DNA of 33,973 nucleotides from LMEP-6097 sp049314535 (GCA_049314535.1 JBMOEX010000006.1:1-33973), one strand, 5' to 3'. Counted from the stretch's first letter, positions 15,223-22,922 are shown. Notes: generated from the letters alone by a model not told the origin. A program made the numbers and translations.

Positions 15223-15258
15223 TTGTGGAATTTACTTCCAAAGCTTTTCATTCCACAA
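15223..15258 (-). promoter_or_regulatory. Leader hairpin upstream of the His-rich protein gene
   Basis: A perfect 9-bp inverted repeat, TTGTGGAAT (15223-15231) and ATTCCACAA (15250-15258), with an 18-base loop. On the minus strand it ends two bases before the GGAGG ribosome-binding site of the 79-residue gene. It could stabilise the mRNA 5' end, control access to the ribosome-binding site, or be a protein-binding palindrome. Confidence 0.45.
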
Positions 15259-15309
15259 GGCCAGACTCCTTTATCAATACCTCGGTAAAATGAAAATCAT
15301 CTTGCAAGT

Positions 15310-15621
15310 TTAGGCGATATTTCTGTAGAGAGATGCCGAATTTATAGCAGAATTTCTAGTATCTTCGACAGAATTTATAAGTTCATCTAGACAGTTCAAA
15401 AGATTTACTTCTCTCTCTGTCACTAGTTTATTCTCAACCACTAAAGAATTTAGATTCTCTTGAGCTTTAACAAAAGCTAACTCACCTTTAAGGTAGCTTA
15501 ATGCAGTATTGAATATATTTATTGTATTTAACGAATCAATTCCTAGAACTACATAGAATTCTTTCAATGAATTGATTTGCTTAATTATTTCTGACAGTTT
15601 TTGACCATTTGGGTTGATCAT
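15310..15621 (-). CDS. Small helical protein, unknown function
   Basis: A 103-residue protein, soluble and almost certainly all-helical, with two Leu/Ile/Asn-rich stretches (about 6-50 and 55-95) and a single cysteine near residue 77. No signal peptide or membrane segment. The start is well supported: AGGAGA lies about 7 bases before the ATG at 15621. The size and helical content recall small flagellar or secretion chaperones, but I see no specific motif, so no function is given. It lies about 100 bases upstream of the His-rich gene on the same strand. That gap holds the leader hairpin, so the two may be separate units. Confidence 0.7.
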   Translation of the reverse strand: MINPNGQKLSEIIKQINSLKEFYVVLGIDSLNTINIFNTALSYLKGELAFVKAQENLNSLVVENKLVTEREVNLLNCLDELINSVEDTRNSAINSASLYRNIA

Positions 15622-15755
15622 GATTTTCTCCTTTTGTGATTGTACCCTAATGACTACAGTATTGTGCAGAAAATGAAGACTGTCTATAGCTGAAAATTAA
15701 ATATAACTAATACTTGGAACTATTTCTGATCCCAATGTTAAAGTTTTATAATGTT

Positions 15756-15771
15756 AAGGTTTCTTAACCTT
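15756..15771. promoter_or_regulatory. Small inverted repeat in the divergent region before trpS
   Basis: AAGGTT and AACCTT flank a 4-base loop. It lies in the 222-base gap between the small helical protein gene and trpS. It could be an operator or a weak hairpin. The rest of that gap shows no RNA gene and only an A/T-rich TATAAA (15830-15835) close to the trpS start. Confidence 0.25.
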
Positions 15772-15843
15772 CCATATAAGAATTTATCACAGTTCTGGGT
15801 AGTGGTAAAGGGGGGAAATGCTAGTTTAGTATAAAATATCTTT

Positions 15844-16863
15844 GTGAGTGAAAATAAAATAAGAGTTCTTACAGGAGATAGACCAACAGGGCCTTTGCAT
15901 TTAGGCCACTATGTAGGTTCACTCCAGAATAGGGTTATACTGCAAAATCAAGGTGAATACCAGCAATATATACTGATCGCTGATACTCAGGCTTTGACTG
16001 ATCATTTTTCAGAGCCATTAAAAGTGCAGGAAAATATTTTAGAAGTAACTATGGATTATTTAGCTGTGGGGATAGATCCTAATCTCAGTACGATTTGTGT
16101 ACAGTCTCTCTTAACTGCACTCCCAGAGATGATTATGTATTTTTTAAATTTACTTACATTAAATCAAATCGAAAGAAATCCCACAGTTAAAGAGGAAATT
16201 AAACAGAAAGATTTTGGGAACAAAATTCCAGTCGGTTTTTTAATTTATCCAGTAAGTCAGGCCGCAGATATTACTGCTTTTCTTGCAGACCTCGTTCCAG
16301 TTGGTGCAGATCAGATTCCGATGATAGAAGATACGAATTTTATAGTTAGAAAATTTAATGATATGTATGGGTCTGGCACGCTGAAAGAGTGTAAGGCTAA
16401 AGTCCCAGAGCAGTTCTCTAGACTTATAGGCATAGATGGTAAGGCTAAAATGAGTAAGTCTTTGGGGAATTGTATTTATCTGAAAAGCACTAGTGATGAG
16501 CTGTGGACTCAAGTTAAGCAGATGTATACAGATCCAAATCACATAAAAGTAGAAGATCCTGGTCAGATAGAGGGTAATGTTGTTTTTACGTATTTAGATG
16601 CTTTTGATGAAAATAAACAAGAAGTAGCAAGATTAAAAGATCAGTACAGGCAGGGTGGGCTTGGTGATATGAAAATTAAAAAATATCTTTTTGAGGTTTT
16701 GGATAATAAGTTTAAAGGTATCAGAGAAAGAAGGCTAGAGATAGCTGCAGATAAAGCCCAGATAATTAAAATACTAAAAGAAGGCACTCTTAAAGCAAAT
16801 GAAGTAAGCCAAGCAACTTTAAGCAAAATGAAACGAGCTATGAAGATGTTTGAGTTTGTTTAG
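15844..16863 (+). CDS. trpS: Tryptophanyl-tRNA synthetase
   Basis: Class I synthetase that charges tRNA-Trp. The 339-residue length is typical. The ATP-binding signatures are GPLHLGHYVGS (HIGH motif, about 16-26) and KMSKS in GKAKMSKSLGN (about 200). The tryptophan-pocket segments LIYPVSQAADI and VPVGADQIPMIE are also present. The start is GTG at 15844, giving MSENKIRVLTGDRPTG, the family's usual beginning. There is no Shine-Dalgarno close by, and a TATAAA sits 8 bases upstream, so a leaderless or nearly leaderless mRNA is possible. Two unknown genes follow in the same direction. Confidence 0.95.
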   Translation: MSENKIRVLTGDRPTGPLHLGHYVGSLQNRVILQNQGEYQQYILIADTQALTDHFSEPLKVQENILEVTMDYLAVGIDPNLSTICVQSLLTALPEMIMYFLNLLTLNQIERNPTVKEEIKQKDFGNKIPVGFLIYPVSQAADITAFLADLVPVGADQIPMIEDTNFIVRKFNDMYGSGTLKECKAKVPEQFSRLIGIDGKAKMSKSLGNCIYLKSTSDELWTQVKQMYTDPNHIKVEDPGQIEGNVVFTYLDAFDENKQEVARLKDQYRQGGLGDMKIKKYLFEVLDNKFKGIRERRLEIAADKAQIIKILKEGTLKANEVSQATLSKMKRAMKMFEFV

Positions 16864-16930
16864 ATAATTTCAAAAGACTATAAAAATTTCTTAATCTTAA
16901 CTTTGTAAATTTAGCTCAAGGATAAGGATA

Positions 16931-17323
16931 GTGAATTCAAAAAAAATAGTTTTTATTCAAAAGAATAAGGGTCTCTTGCTGCCTGTTGAGCAAACCCTGA
17001 ATGCTTTAGATATTCATCAACAGTTTCCTCTTCAGGATTATGTTTCTGAAGAGATTTTTCAGCATTTTCAAAATTTTCAAAACAGCATCAACACTGTGGC
17101 TCAAATAGCTAATCAAGAAAAACTTGATCAGCATTTCAGTTCAATACTTAAATTTGCGATTCAAAAAAGAAAAAACATCGCAATCATAGATGAATTCAGC
17201 ACTTTTCAATTATCAAATCACTTAAATCTACCACTCAAGGAACTTTCCTTGAATAGAGATTTTCTTGAAAAATGGCTCTTGGAAGAAGAAGGAAAACTAA
17301 ATAATGGAAGACCAGAAACATGA
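16931..17323 (+). CDS. Unknown protein, first of a pair behind trpS
   Basis: A 130-residue protein with a GTG start at 16931 preceded by AAGGAT-type ribosome-binding sequence. It begins with a beta-strand-like KKIVFIQKNKGLLLPV, continues with a Gln/Asn/Phe-rich helical middle (about 30-75), and has a second strand-like segment, RKNIAIIDEFSTF (about 80-92). It has no membrane segment or signal peptide. I do not recognise a family. Its last 20 bases overlap the start of the next gene in another frame, which strongly suggests the two are co-translated and act together. Confidence 0.65.
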   Translation: MNSKKIVFIQKNKGLLLPVEQTLNALDIHQQFPLQDYVSEEIFQHFQNFQNSINTVAQIANQEKLDQHFSSILKFAIQKRKNIAIIDEFSTFQLSNHLNLPLKELSLNRDFLEKWLLEEEGKLNNGRPET

Positions 17324-18095
17324 AATAATCAGGCAATGTAAAGAATATCTCAAATCCTTTCCGGATGCGAAAAAAATTATATTTATCGGTAAAGATCCGC
17401 AGCATAATGAGCTAGATATAAAGTCTTATATCGGTATACTCATGGAGAATTATGGCTTAAGCCAGATTACTAAATATAAGAGAAACTCTATTCTAAATTT
17501 AAAATTAACGGCAAAATCTGATGAATTTATGGAACTGTGTAGAATTAGCAGCAGGGTTGTTGAATTGGAAACCTATCAGCTTATCAACAAAGAAATTGTT
17601 TATAGTAGTTTTATAGAGAATATAAATTTTTGTAGAAAGCATAATTTAAATTTCTCAATATTTAAAAGAAACATTGAGCAGTATGTGAGCTCTTTCTGTG
17701 ATAATGAGTCCCAATATCGTATTATCGGCAACGCTATTCTGAAATGGTTAGAAAGTGAAGAGTACACTGAAGAGCTACTGGCTAAATTTAAAGAAGCTGA
17801 TCTTTCGCTTAGCTATAATTTAAGGAAAGTTATGAATGTTAAGCTGAGAGAGCTTTCCACGCTTGAAGCGGAATTTTTAAAAGATAAATGCATAGATGAA
17901 ATTATGCTAGATAAAATTATCTATTCTTTATATCAAAATGGTTATTTGAAAAATATAAAATTAGATCAAATCCAGATTTCTAATATAAGTAGAAAATCAG
18001 ATAGCATTGCAAGTCATTTAGAGAACAGTCGGCACTGGTATACAACTTTACATAGTATAAGCAAGCAGAAATTTGCACTTGCTGCTTGGTTCTAA
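17304..18095 (+). CDS. Unknown protein, second of a pair behind trpS
   Basis: A 263-residue soluble protein, rich in Lys, Glu, Leu, Ile and Ser and mostly helical by eye, with the strand-like KKIIFIGKDP (about 23-32) near the start. Several cysteines are scattered (C12, and others near 99, 109 and 152) without a recognisable metal motif. The ATG at 17304 follows a GAAGAAGG purine-rich stretch. It overlaps the upstream gene by 20 bases. The C-terminus ends in a hydrophobic ALAAWF. No function is inferred. A two-protein complex with the upstream product is the simplest reading of the overlap. Confidence 0.68.
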   Translation: MEDQKHEIIRQCKEYLKSFPDAKKIIFIGKDPQHNELDIKSYIGILMENYGLSQITKYKRNSILNLKLTAKSDEFMELCRISSRVVELETYQLINKEIVYSSFIENINFCRKHNLNFSIFKRNIEQYVSSFCDNESQYRIIGNAILKWLESEEYTEELLAKFKEADLSLSYNLRKVMNVKLRELSTLEAEFLKDKCIDEIMLDKIIYSLYQNGYLKNIKLDQIQISNISRKSDSIASHLENSRHWYTTLHSISKQKFALAAWF

Positions 18096-18142
18096 TGTTT
18101 AAATGCTTTTGCTAATTATGTAAGTCAAAGGCTGAGTCGTGC

Positions 18143-18736
18143 CTAGCGATTCAGAAAATCTTGCACTAGTAAATTGCAGTCTTCATCAGCTAAAAGGAAA
18201 TTTTTTAAAGCACCAGAAACTAATCGCTGACGATTAAGCTCAAACATGCAAATAGAAGCAGTTACTGATAAATTCAAGCTCTGAAGCATACCAAGCATGG
18301 GGATTATGATACAAGAATCTGCTTGATCAATAGCAAATTTAGAAAGACCTCTATTTTCATTACCAAGAGCAATGGCGACCTTATCCTGGGCTATAAAATT
18401 AGTTTCATAAATGGACTCTGCTTCATCGGTTAAAGCCGTGGCGTAAATCTTGTAACCTTGTGATTTCAGTTCAGCATAAGCATCTTCGGTCTTAGAAAAA
18501 ATTTTAAAATCTATCCATTTATTCGCTGAAGAGGAGCTATTCTTTCCTACTAGGCGAGGATCGAATGGTCTTTCTTTATCGAAAATTATATAAAGCATCT
18601 GAATTCCAAAAGCATCACAGCTTCTGAAGACAGCTTCTACATTGTGTTTGTCGTGTATGTCTTCTAGGATTATGATTCCCTTGCGCCTTTGCGTGCAGGT
18701 ATTGGTAATTTTTTCTAATCGTTCTGGAGTGGGCAT
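18143..18736 (-). CDS. trmH: TrmH-type tRNA (guanosine-18) 2'-O-methyltransferase
   Basis: SPOUT-class (SpoU) methyltransferase expected to methylate the ribose of G18 in tRNA, using S-adenosylmethionine. The 197-residue protein starts with the TrmH-typical MPTPERLEKI. It has motif 1 around DIHDKHNVEAVFRSCDAFG (about 27-45) with N32 and R39, motif 2 ALGNENRGLS (about 122-131) and motif 3 IPMLGMLQSLNLSVTASI (about 145-162), the knot that binds the cofactor. The pattern favours TrmH over RlmB. It is divergent from the next gene across 54 bases. Confidence 0.85.
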   Translation of the reverse strand: MPTPERLEKITNTCTQRRKGIIILEDIHDKHNVEAVFRSCDAFGIQMLYIIFDKERPFDPRLVGKNSSSSANKWIDFKIFSKTEDAYAELKSQGYKIYATALTDEAESIYETNFIAQDKVAIALGNENRGLSKFAIDQADSCIIIPMLGMLQSLNLSVTASICMFELNRQRLVSGALKNFLLADEDCNLLVQDFLNR

Positions 18737-18761
18737 TGTTAACCTTATTTTAAAATATATA

Positions 18762-18781
18762 TCCTAAAATGAAGTTAGGAG
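18762..18781 (+). promoter_or_regulatory. Hairpin that pairs with the Shine-Dalgarno of the 18791 gene
   Basis: TCCTAA (18762-18767) can pair with TTAGGA (18775-18780) across a 7-base loop. TTAGGA is the ribosome-binding site (TAGGAG, 9 bases from the ATG). The stem is only 6 bp and AT-rich, so any effect would be modest, perhaps temperature-sensitive. Confidence 0.3.
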
Positions 18782-18790
18782 TATTTTAAG

Positions 18791-19480
18791 ATGCTAATTG
18801 GTAATATTCAAGCTAATCGAAATGAAGCTGGGGAGATTATAACGCCTAGTGGTAATACCGTATCTCAAGAGCAAATAGAGGCAACGACTTTCAGAGTAAA
18901 AAAAAGTAAAGTAGAAGCTCTTGCGAGTAAGTTAAACACTCCTGTTCCTGGATTTACCGAGCATACTGTTGATCAGGTATTACAAGATTTAATTAGTGAA
19001 GCTAATGCTCTATCTATAAGAGAAAAAGATAGTAAGGCTATAAAAGCTGAAGATACTAGGCATGGACAGGATGTGGAATTATTCTTTGCAGCTGGAATCA
19101 CGGGTAATACAGCTATTATGACCCAGATGTTAGGCAAAGAAGATGCGGAAGATCAGGAAAATCAAAATGCCTTGAAGATAATGGATAAAGCCCAAAATAA
19201 AAATATCAGAGTGTATGAGGGAACAGTTACTAATGGTAAGAGTGTTGAGTTAGATCGTCTTGAAAACAATATTGCAATTGCTGAGAATCTTGAAAATAAG
19301 GGTTTAAATATAAATGTTGATGAGAAATCTGAGACAGTCTTAAAGCAAATCATTGATAAATTAGATAATAAATCAAATAACTCAGCTAATCCGAATGATG
19401 CTAGAGGGAATGAATCTAATTTTGAAACCTTGAATGATTTAGGTAGTAACAGGCAAAGTAATACACTAAGCAAGGCTTAG
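18791..19480 (+). CDS. Hydrophilic protein, unknown function
   Basis: A 229-residue soluble protein with no signal peptide and no membrane segment. It is rich in Asn, Asp, Glu, Lys and Ser, and the last ~40 residues look disordered (DKLDNKSNNSANPNDARG region). The only hydrophobic patch is FFAAGITGNTAIMTQMLG (about 97-114). The composition and size recall flagellar-associated or secreted structural proteins, but no motif is recognised. The start is supported by TAGGAG 9 bases upstream. The 3' end overlaps the convergent kdsA by 15 bases, so the two stop codons lie inside each other's gene. Confidence 0.65.
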   Translation: MLIGNIQANRNEAGEIITPSGNTVSQEQIEATTFRVKKSKVEALASKLNTPVPGFTEHTVDQVLQDLISEANALSIREKDSKAIKAEDTRHGQDVELFFAAGITGNTAIMTQMLGKEDAEDQENQNALKIMDKAQNKNIRVYEGTVTNGKSVELDRLENNIAIAENLENKGLNINVDEKSETVLKQIIDKLDNKSNNSANPNDARGNESNFETLNDLGSNRQSNTLSKA

Positions 19481-20326
19481 CTGATTATTTAAAACTTCTC
19501 TAATTCTTAAAACCTCTATTAATGCATCTTTTAATTTATTTAAAGGAATCATATTCGGACCATCAGAGAGAGCAGAGCTAGGATCGAAATGAGTTTCTGC
19601 AAATAATCCCGTAGCTCCAGCAGCTACTGCTGAGCGAGCTAAGATAGGCGCATAGTGTGAATTTCCAGAGGATTTATCTCCAGCAGCTCCTGGAAACTGG
19701 CAAGAATGAGTCGCATCAAATATAGTCCTAATGCCAAGCTGTTTTACTTGATCAAACATACGCATATCAACAACTAAATTGTTATAACCAAAGGAATTTC
19801 CTCGCTCACAGATAAATACATTACTATTACCAGCTTCCCTGCATTTATCCACGATATTCTTAACCTCTGGTGGAGACATGAATTGACCTTTTTTAATATT
19901 CAAAACCTTTCCAGTAGCACTAGCTGCGTTAATTAAATCAGTCTGCCTACAGAGAAAAGCAGGTATCTGAAGAATATCTAATACTTCAGCAGCAGGCTTA
20001 GCCTGACTTACTTCATGGATATCTGAAACTAAAGGGAAATGAAAAGTTTTTCTTACCTCTTCTAATATTTTTAAACCTTCATCTAGACCAGGTCCTCTGA
20101 AGCCACTAAAAGAAGTTCTATTTGCTTTATCGAAAGAAGCTTTAAATACAGGAACTATGCCCTTCGCGATACCTAATTTATAAAGATCATCGATAATAAT
20201 TTTTATCTCTTCTGCGATACGCATCACATTATCGCGGGATTCTATAACACAAGGGCCAAGAAGCAGTGGGAAGCTGCTTTCCTGCATAATATCTTCGGTG
20301 AAATTATATTCATGAACAGAGGGCAT
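19466..20326 (-). CDS. kdsA: 3-deoxy-8-phosphooctulonate (Kdo-8-P) synthase
   Basis: Condenses phosphoenolpyruvate with arabinose 5-phosphate to give Kdo-8-phosphate, a lipopolysaccharide precursor. The 286-residue protein shows the TIM-barrel motifs GPCVIES (24-30), FDKANRTSFSGFRGPGLDEG (about 66-85), SDIHE, CERGNSFGYNN and FDATHSCQFPG. The RGPGL loop favours KdsA over DAHP synthase. Cysteine C26 in GPCVIES occupies the position that is Cys in metal-dependent (class II) enzymes such as that of Aquifex and Asn in the E. coli type, so a metal-dependent enzyme is predicted. Its presence argues for an outer membrane with Kdo-containing glycolipid. Confidence 0.93.
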   Translation of the reverse strand: MPSVHEYNFTEDIMQESSFPLLLGPCVIESRDNVMRIAEEIKIIIDDLYKLGIAKGIVPVFKASFDKANRTSFSGFRGPGLDEGLKILEEVRKTFHFPLVSDIHEVSQAKPAAEVLDILQIPAFLCRQTDLINAASATGKVLNIKKGQFMSPPEVKNIVDKCREAGNSNVFICERGNSFGYNNLVVDMRMFDQVKQLGIRTIFDATHSCQFPGAAGDKSSGNSHYAPILARSAVAAGATGLFAETHFDPSSALSDGPNMIPLNKLKDALIEVLRIREVLNNQLSLA

Positions 20327-20343
20327 AATCTACTAAGGTTATC

Positions 20344-20410
20344 ATGGGCGTGTAGCGAAACTCCAATTTCTGCGTTTTCGTCGAACTTGTTCGTTTGGCT
20401 ACACGCCCAT
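20344..20410 (-). repeat. Palindromic repeat, family A, with 12-bp internal deletion
   Basis: Ends ATGGGCGTGTAGC and GCTACACGCCCAT form a 13-bp perfect inverted repeat. The core matches the copy at 21638-21712 but lacks 12 bases in the middle (the GTCCTCAGTCTT part). It sits between the start of kdsA and the end of the RNase HI-like gene. Confidence 0.93.
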
Positions 20411-20416
20411 CATCAA

Positions 20417-20803
20417 TTACAAAGCTAAATTAGCTAACTCATCCGCCCGACTATTAAATTCACGGCGTATATGAGTGAAGCTTATAGAACTGAAATGAGG
20501 CAGAAGTTTCTGTATCTGAGCATATAGCGGTTTAATATTTTCATTCTTAACCTTATAGACCCCCTTAAGCTGTTTTATCATAAGCTCGCTATCAGCATAG
20601 ACTTCTATGGACTCGCCTTTGTATTGCTTAGAAAGCACTTCTAAAGCACGAATTAAGGCAGTATACTCTGCAAAATTATTAGTTTGCACACCTATCGCCT
20701 CAGAAAGAGTCAATAGTTCTTGATTATCTTTTAGAACACTGACGCCAATGGAAGCCCTTCCTGGATTACCTTTTGATGCACCGTCGGTATAAACTTTTAA
20801 AAT
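20417..20803 (-). CDS. RNase HI-like protein with a probable ATT start codon
   Basis: RNase H-fold protein that would cut RNA in RNA-DNA hybrids. Reading from ATT at 20803 gives 128 residues that begin LKVYTDGASKGNPG after the initiator, the exact family opening with the first catalytic Asp. The remaining acidic residues are E in NNFAEYTAL, D in VYADSELMIKQL and D in FNSRADELANLA. No ATG, GTG or TTG occurs in frame before this motif; the first conventional start (TTG, 20713) would delete it. A strong GGAGGGG lies 8 bases upstream of the ATT. ATT initiates infC and pcnB in E. coli, so it is a plausible rare start. It is of the short bacterial/archaeal RNase HI type, with no basic hybrid-binding domain. 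Confidence 0.8.
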   Translation of the reverse strand: MLKVYTDGASKGNPGRASIGVSVLKDNQELLTLSEAIGVQTNNFAEYTALIRALEVLSKQYKGESIEVYADSELMIKQLKGVYKVKNENIKPLYAQIQKLLPHFSSISFTHIRREFNSRADELANLAL

Positions 20804-20838
20804 ATTTAAATCCCCTCCATAATAAAAATATGATGAAA

Positions 20839-21615
20839 CTAAACAGTAGTCGCCTGCTTTATTTTCTTAAGATCTAGTTTAGCTAAAGATGGAATAAAAT
20901 CATCTACGTATTCAGCATTCGCCTCTTTATCAGCCTCTCTTAAAACACCAGACATAACTGCTATAACGTGAGCCCCAGCTTCTCTGCCGACTCTTGCATC
21001 AACTGGAGAATCAGTAATAAATATAGTTTCTGATTCTTTGACTTTAAGCTGCTTGCAGATAGACTTGTAAAGATCTACAGTTTTGTATTTACCGCAGATG
21101 CTAGTCTCGAAAATACCATTAATAGAGAATTTTTCGATAGTCTTCTGGCTATTCTTGTCTGAATCAGACGTATAGAGAGCAAGTTTATAACCAGCTTTAG
21201 AAATAGCTTTAATTTTTTCAATAGAACCTTCGACAGCAATAATCATATCTTCCATATTCAATTGATCAGCCAAATCTTTATCAGATTTACGTACATCTTG
21301 AATAGCATTTGCCCAAGTATAAGTAGGCTCTAGGTGATTTACTGCAAGATATAGACCAGTGGTCACTGCCATTCTGACCATATCTGCGGGCATACATACT
21401 GGTGAATCAGCATCTATTGATTCATCTTCCTCGTCAACGCCCATGGCTCTGATGCACATGGTTCTAACGTAATTAAAATCTTCCCACTTTGCAGTGGTAT
21501 ATTCAGCAAGAATCTGCGCCCTAGCCGCTATAATCCTCATCCAGAGCTGATGAAAGTCAACGAAAACGCCGTCTTTATCTAAAATTATGGCTTTAATATT
21601 ATCGTAGCTTTTCAT
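20839..21615 (-). CDS. HAD-superfamily phosphatase, phosphoglycolate-phosphatase-like
   Basis: A 258-residue cytosolic hydrolase of the haloacid dehalogenase superfamily. Motif I is LDKDGVFVD with nucleophile D13 and D15, motif II is LYTSDS (T149/S150), a lysine lies near 176-178 (GKYKT), and motif III is TDSPVDARVGREAG with D202 and D206. A helical cap of about 110 residues (about 25-130) lies between motif I and motif II, so it is a C1-cap HAD enzyme (phosphoglycolate phosphatase or beta-phosphoglucomutase group). It is not KdsC, which lacks a cap, despite its closeness to kdsA. The substrate cannot be told from sequence. Confidence 0.85.
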   Translation of the reverse strand: MKSYDNIKAIILDKDGVFVDFHQLWMRIIAARAQILAEYTTAKWEDFNYVRTMCIRAMGVDEEDESIDADSPVCMPADMVRMAVTTGLYLAVNHLEPTYTWANAIQDVRKSDKDLADQLNMEDMIIAVEGSIEKIKAISKAGYKLALYTSDSDKNSQKTIEKFSINGIFETSICGKYKTVDLYKSICKQLKVKESETIFITDSPVDARVGREAGAHVIAVMSGVLREADKEANAEYVDDFIPSLAKLDLKKIKQATTV

Positions 21616-21636
21616 ATAACATACAAAAATATAGCA

Positions 21637-21713
21637 TGGGCGTGTAGCCGAACTCCAATTTCTGCGTTTTCGTCGTCCTCAGTCTTGAACTTGTTCGTTC
21701 GGCTACACGCCCA
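21637..21713 (-). repeat. Palindromic repeat, family A, complete copy
   Basis: Ends TGGGCGTGTAGCCGAAC and GTTCGGCTACACGCCCA form a perfect 17-bp inverted repeat. On the minus strand the core reads AAGACTGAGGACGACGAAAA then CGCAGAAATTGGA. It is the reference copy for family A (75 bp between the outer G and C). Two of the three frames on the core-sense strand and one on the other strand are free of stops. It sits between hemE and the HAD gene. Confidence 0.96.
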
Positions 21714-21749
21714 GTATTAGAAATGGACTTAAGCAATTCACCCAATGGG

Positions 21750-22826
21750 CTAATTATATTTGAAATTCTTAACTGTATTAATAAAAACCTTAGCATGTTC
21801 AGGGTCAATATTAGGTAATATGCCATGGCCTAGATTTGCGATATAACCTCCTTGGGTACCAGCTTCACCAAGCATTTGTAGAGTTCTTCTTTCAATGAAA
21901 TTCTTATCACCGAATAGATAGCAAGGATCAAAATTACCTTGAACAGCTATAGACCTAGATGTAGATGAGGTTTTATAAGAACTTAGGTATTCTCTAATTT
22001 CTCTTAAATTAGATCTCCAGTCTATACTAAGCACATCAGCACCAGATTCCACCATGTAATCAATAACGCTAGAAACTCCATTTACATATAGAGTAATTAA
22101 AGCTTCTGGATATCTAGCTTTAATCCCGGAAATAATTTTCTGTTGATATGGTAGTGCAAACTGTCTGTAATCATCTCCAGATAGCACTGATGCCCAAGTA
22201 TCAAAAAGCTGAAGCATATCAGCTCCGTGCTTAAGTTTCGCGCAGAGGTATTCAATGATAGTTTCTGAGAGCTTTTCTAAAAGTAGGTGCATAGCCTCTG
22301 GCTCTCTATACATCAGAGCTTTTATGTTATCGAAATTTTTAGAACCGCCACCTTCTATTAAGTAGCTAGCTAAAGTCCAAGGTGCTCCAGCGAAACCAAG
22401 TACTGGAACGGCAGAGCCGATTTTTTCTTTAATAGTTCTTAAAGTTTCATAAACGAAACCACAAGAAGACTCTATATCACTAGGTACTAGTAGTTTTTCA
22501 ATCTGAGCAGCAGTTCTGATCGGTGTTCTAAACTCTGGTTTACCTGTATCAAAGCTCAAGTCAGCTCCCATAGGCTCAAGTGGAATTAAAATGTCAGAGA
22601 ACATAATAATCGCATCTACGCCTAAAATCTCAAAAGGCTGAATACTAACTTCAGCAGCTTTATCTGGATTCTTACATAATTCAAGAAAGCTCATCTGTGA
22701 GCGAATCGCTTGGTACTGTGGTAAATAACGCCCTGCTTGACGCATCATCCACACTGGTGGACGAGCTGTTTTTTCTGATTTAGCAGCCTTTAAAATTAGG
22801 TCATTTTCAAGAATAGTCTTAGTCAT
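21750..22826 (-). CDS. hemE: Uroporphyrinogen decarboxylase
   Basis: Converts uroporphyrinogen III to coproporphyrinogen III in heme (and, in relatives, chlorophyll) synthesis. The 358-residue length is standard. Signatures are RPPVWMMRQAGRYLPQY (about 22-38), the catalytic aspartate in MFSDILIPLEPMG, the GFAGAPWTLASYLIEGGGSK segment, DTWASVLSGDDYR and the C-terminal NLGHGILPNIDPEH. The ATG at 22826 gives a normal N-terminus. No other heme gene is nearby. It is divergent from dus. Confidence 0.97.
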   Translation of the reverse strand: MTKTILENDLILKAAKSEKTARPPVWMMRQAGRYLPQYQAIRSQMSFLELCKNPDKAAEVSIQPFEILGVDAIIMFSDILIPLEPMGADLSFDTGKPEFRTPIRTAAQIEKLLVPSDIESSCGFVYETLRTIKEKIGSAVPVLGFAGAPWTLASYLIEGGGSKNFDNIKALMYREPEAMHLLLEKLSETIIEYLCAKLKHGADMLQLFDTWASVLSGDDYRQFALPYQQKIISGIKARYPEALITLYVNGVSSVIDYMVESGADVLSIDWRSNLREIREYLSSYKTSSTSRSIAVQGNFDPCYLFGDKNFIERRTLQMLGEAGTQGGYIANLGHGILPNIDPEHAKVFINTVKNFKYN

Positions 22827-22922
22827 AAGTACAGTTAAATAAGGTTAGCATGATTAAATCCCAAAACCATACTGAGATATGTGATACTAGTAACTAGGCT
22901 TATTTTTCTAATATTTACAGAT

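Noticed and set aside
15223..15258. Pair of DnaA boxes (TTGTGGAAT / ATTCCACAA)
   Set aside because: They differ from the box consensus and form a perfect hairpin next to a ribosome-binding site, so a leader structure is the simpler reading.
18128..18145. A CAAAGGCTGAG stretch resembling the repeat core near the trmH stop
   Set aside because: Only about ten bases match the core and no arm is present; too short to call a repeat copy.
20839..21615. KdsC (Kdo-8-P phosphatase) because it lies near kdsA
   Set aside because: KdsC is a short capless HAD enzyme; this protein has a cap of about 110 residues.
21599..21826. Minus-strand open frame running through the complete repeat at 21637-21713
   Set aside because: It overlaps the end of hemE and the start of the HAD gene in another frame; it exists because the repeat is stop-free in that frame.
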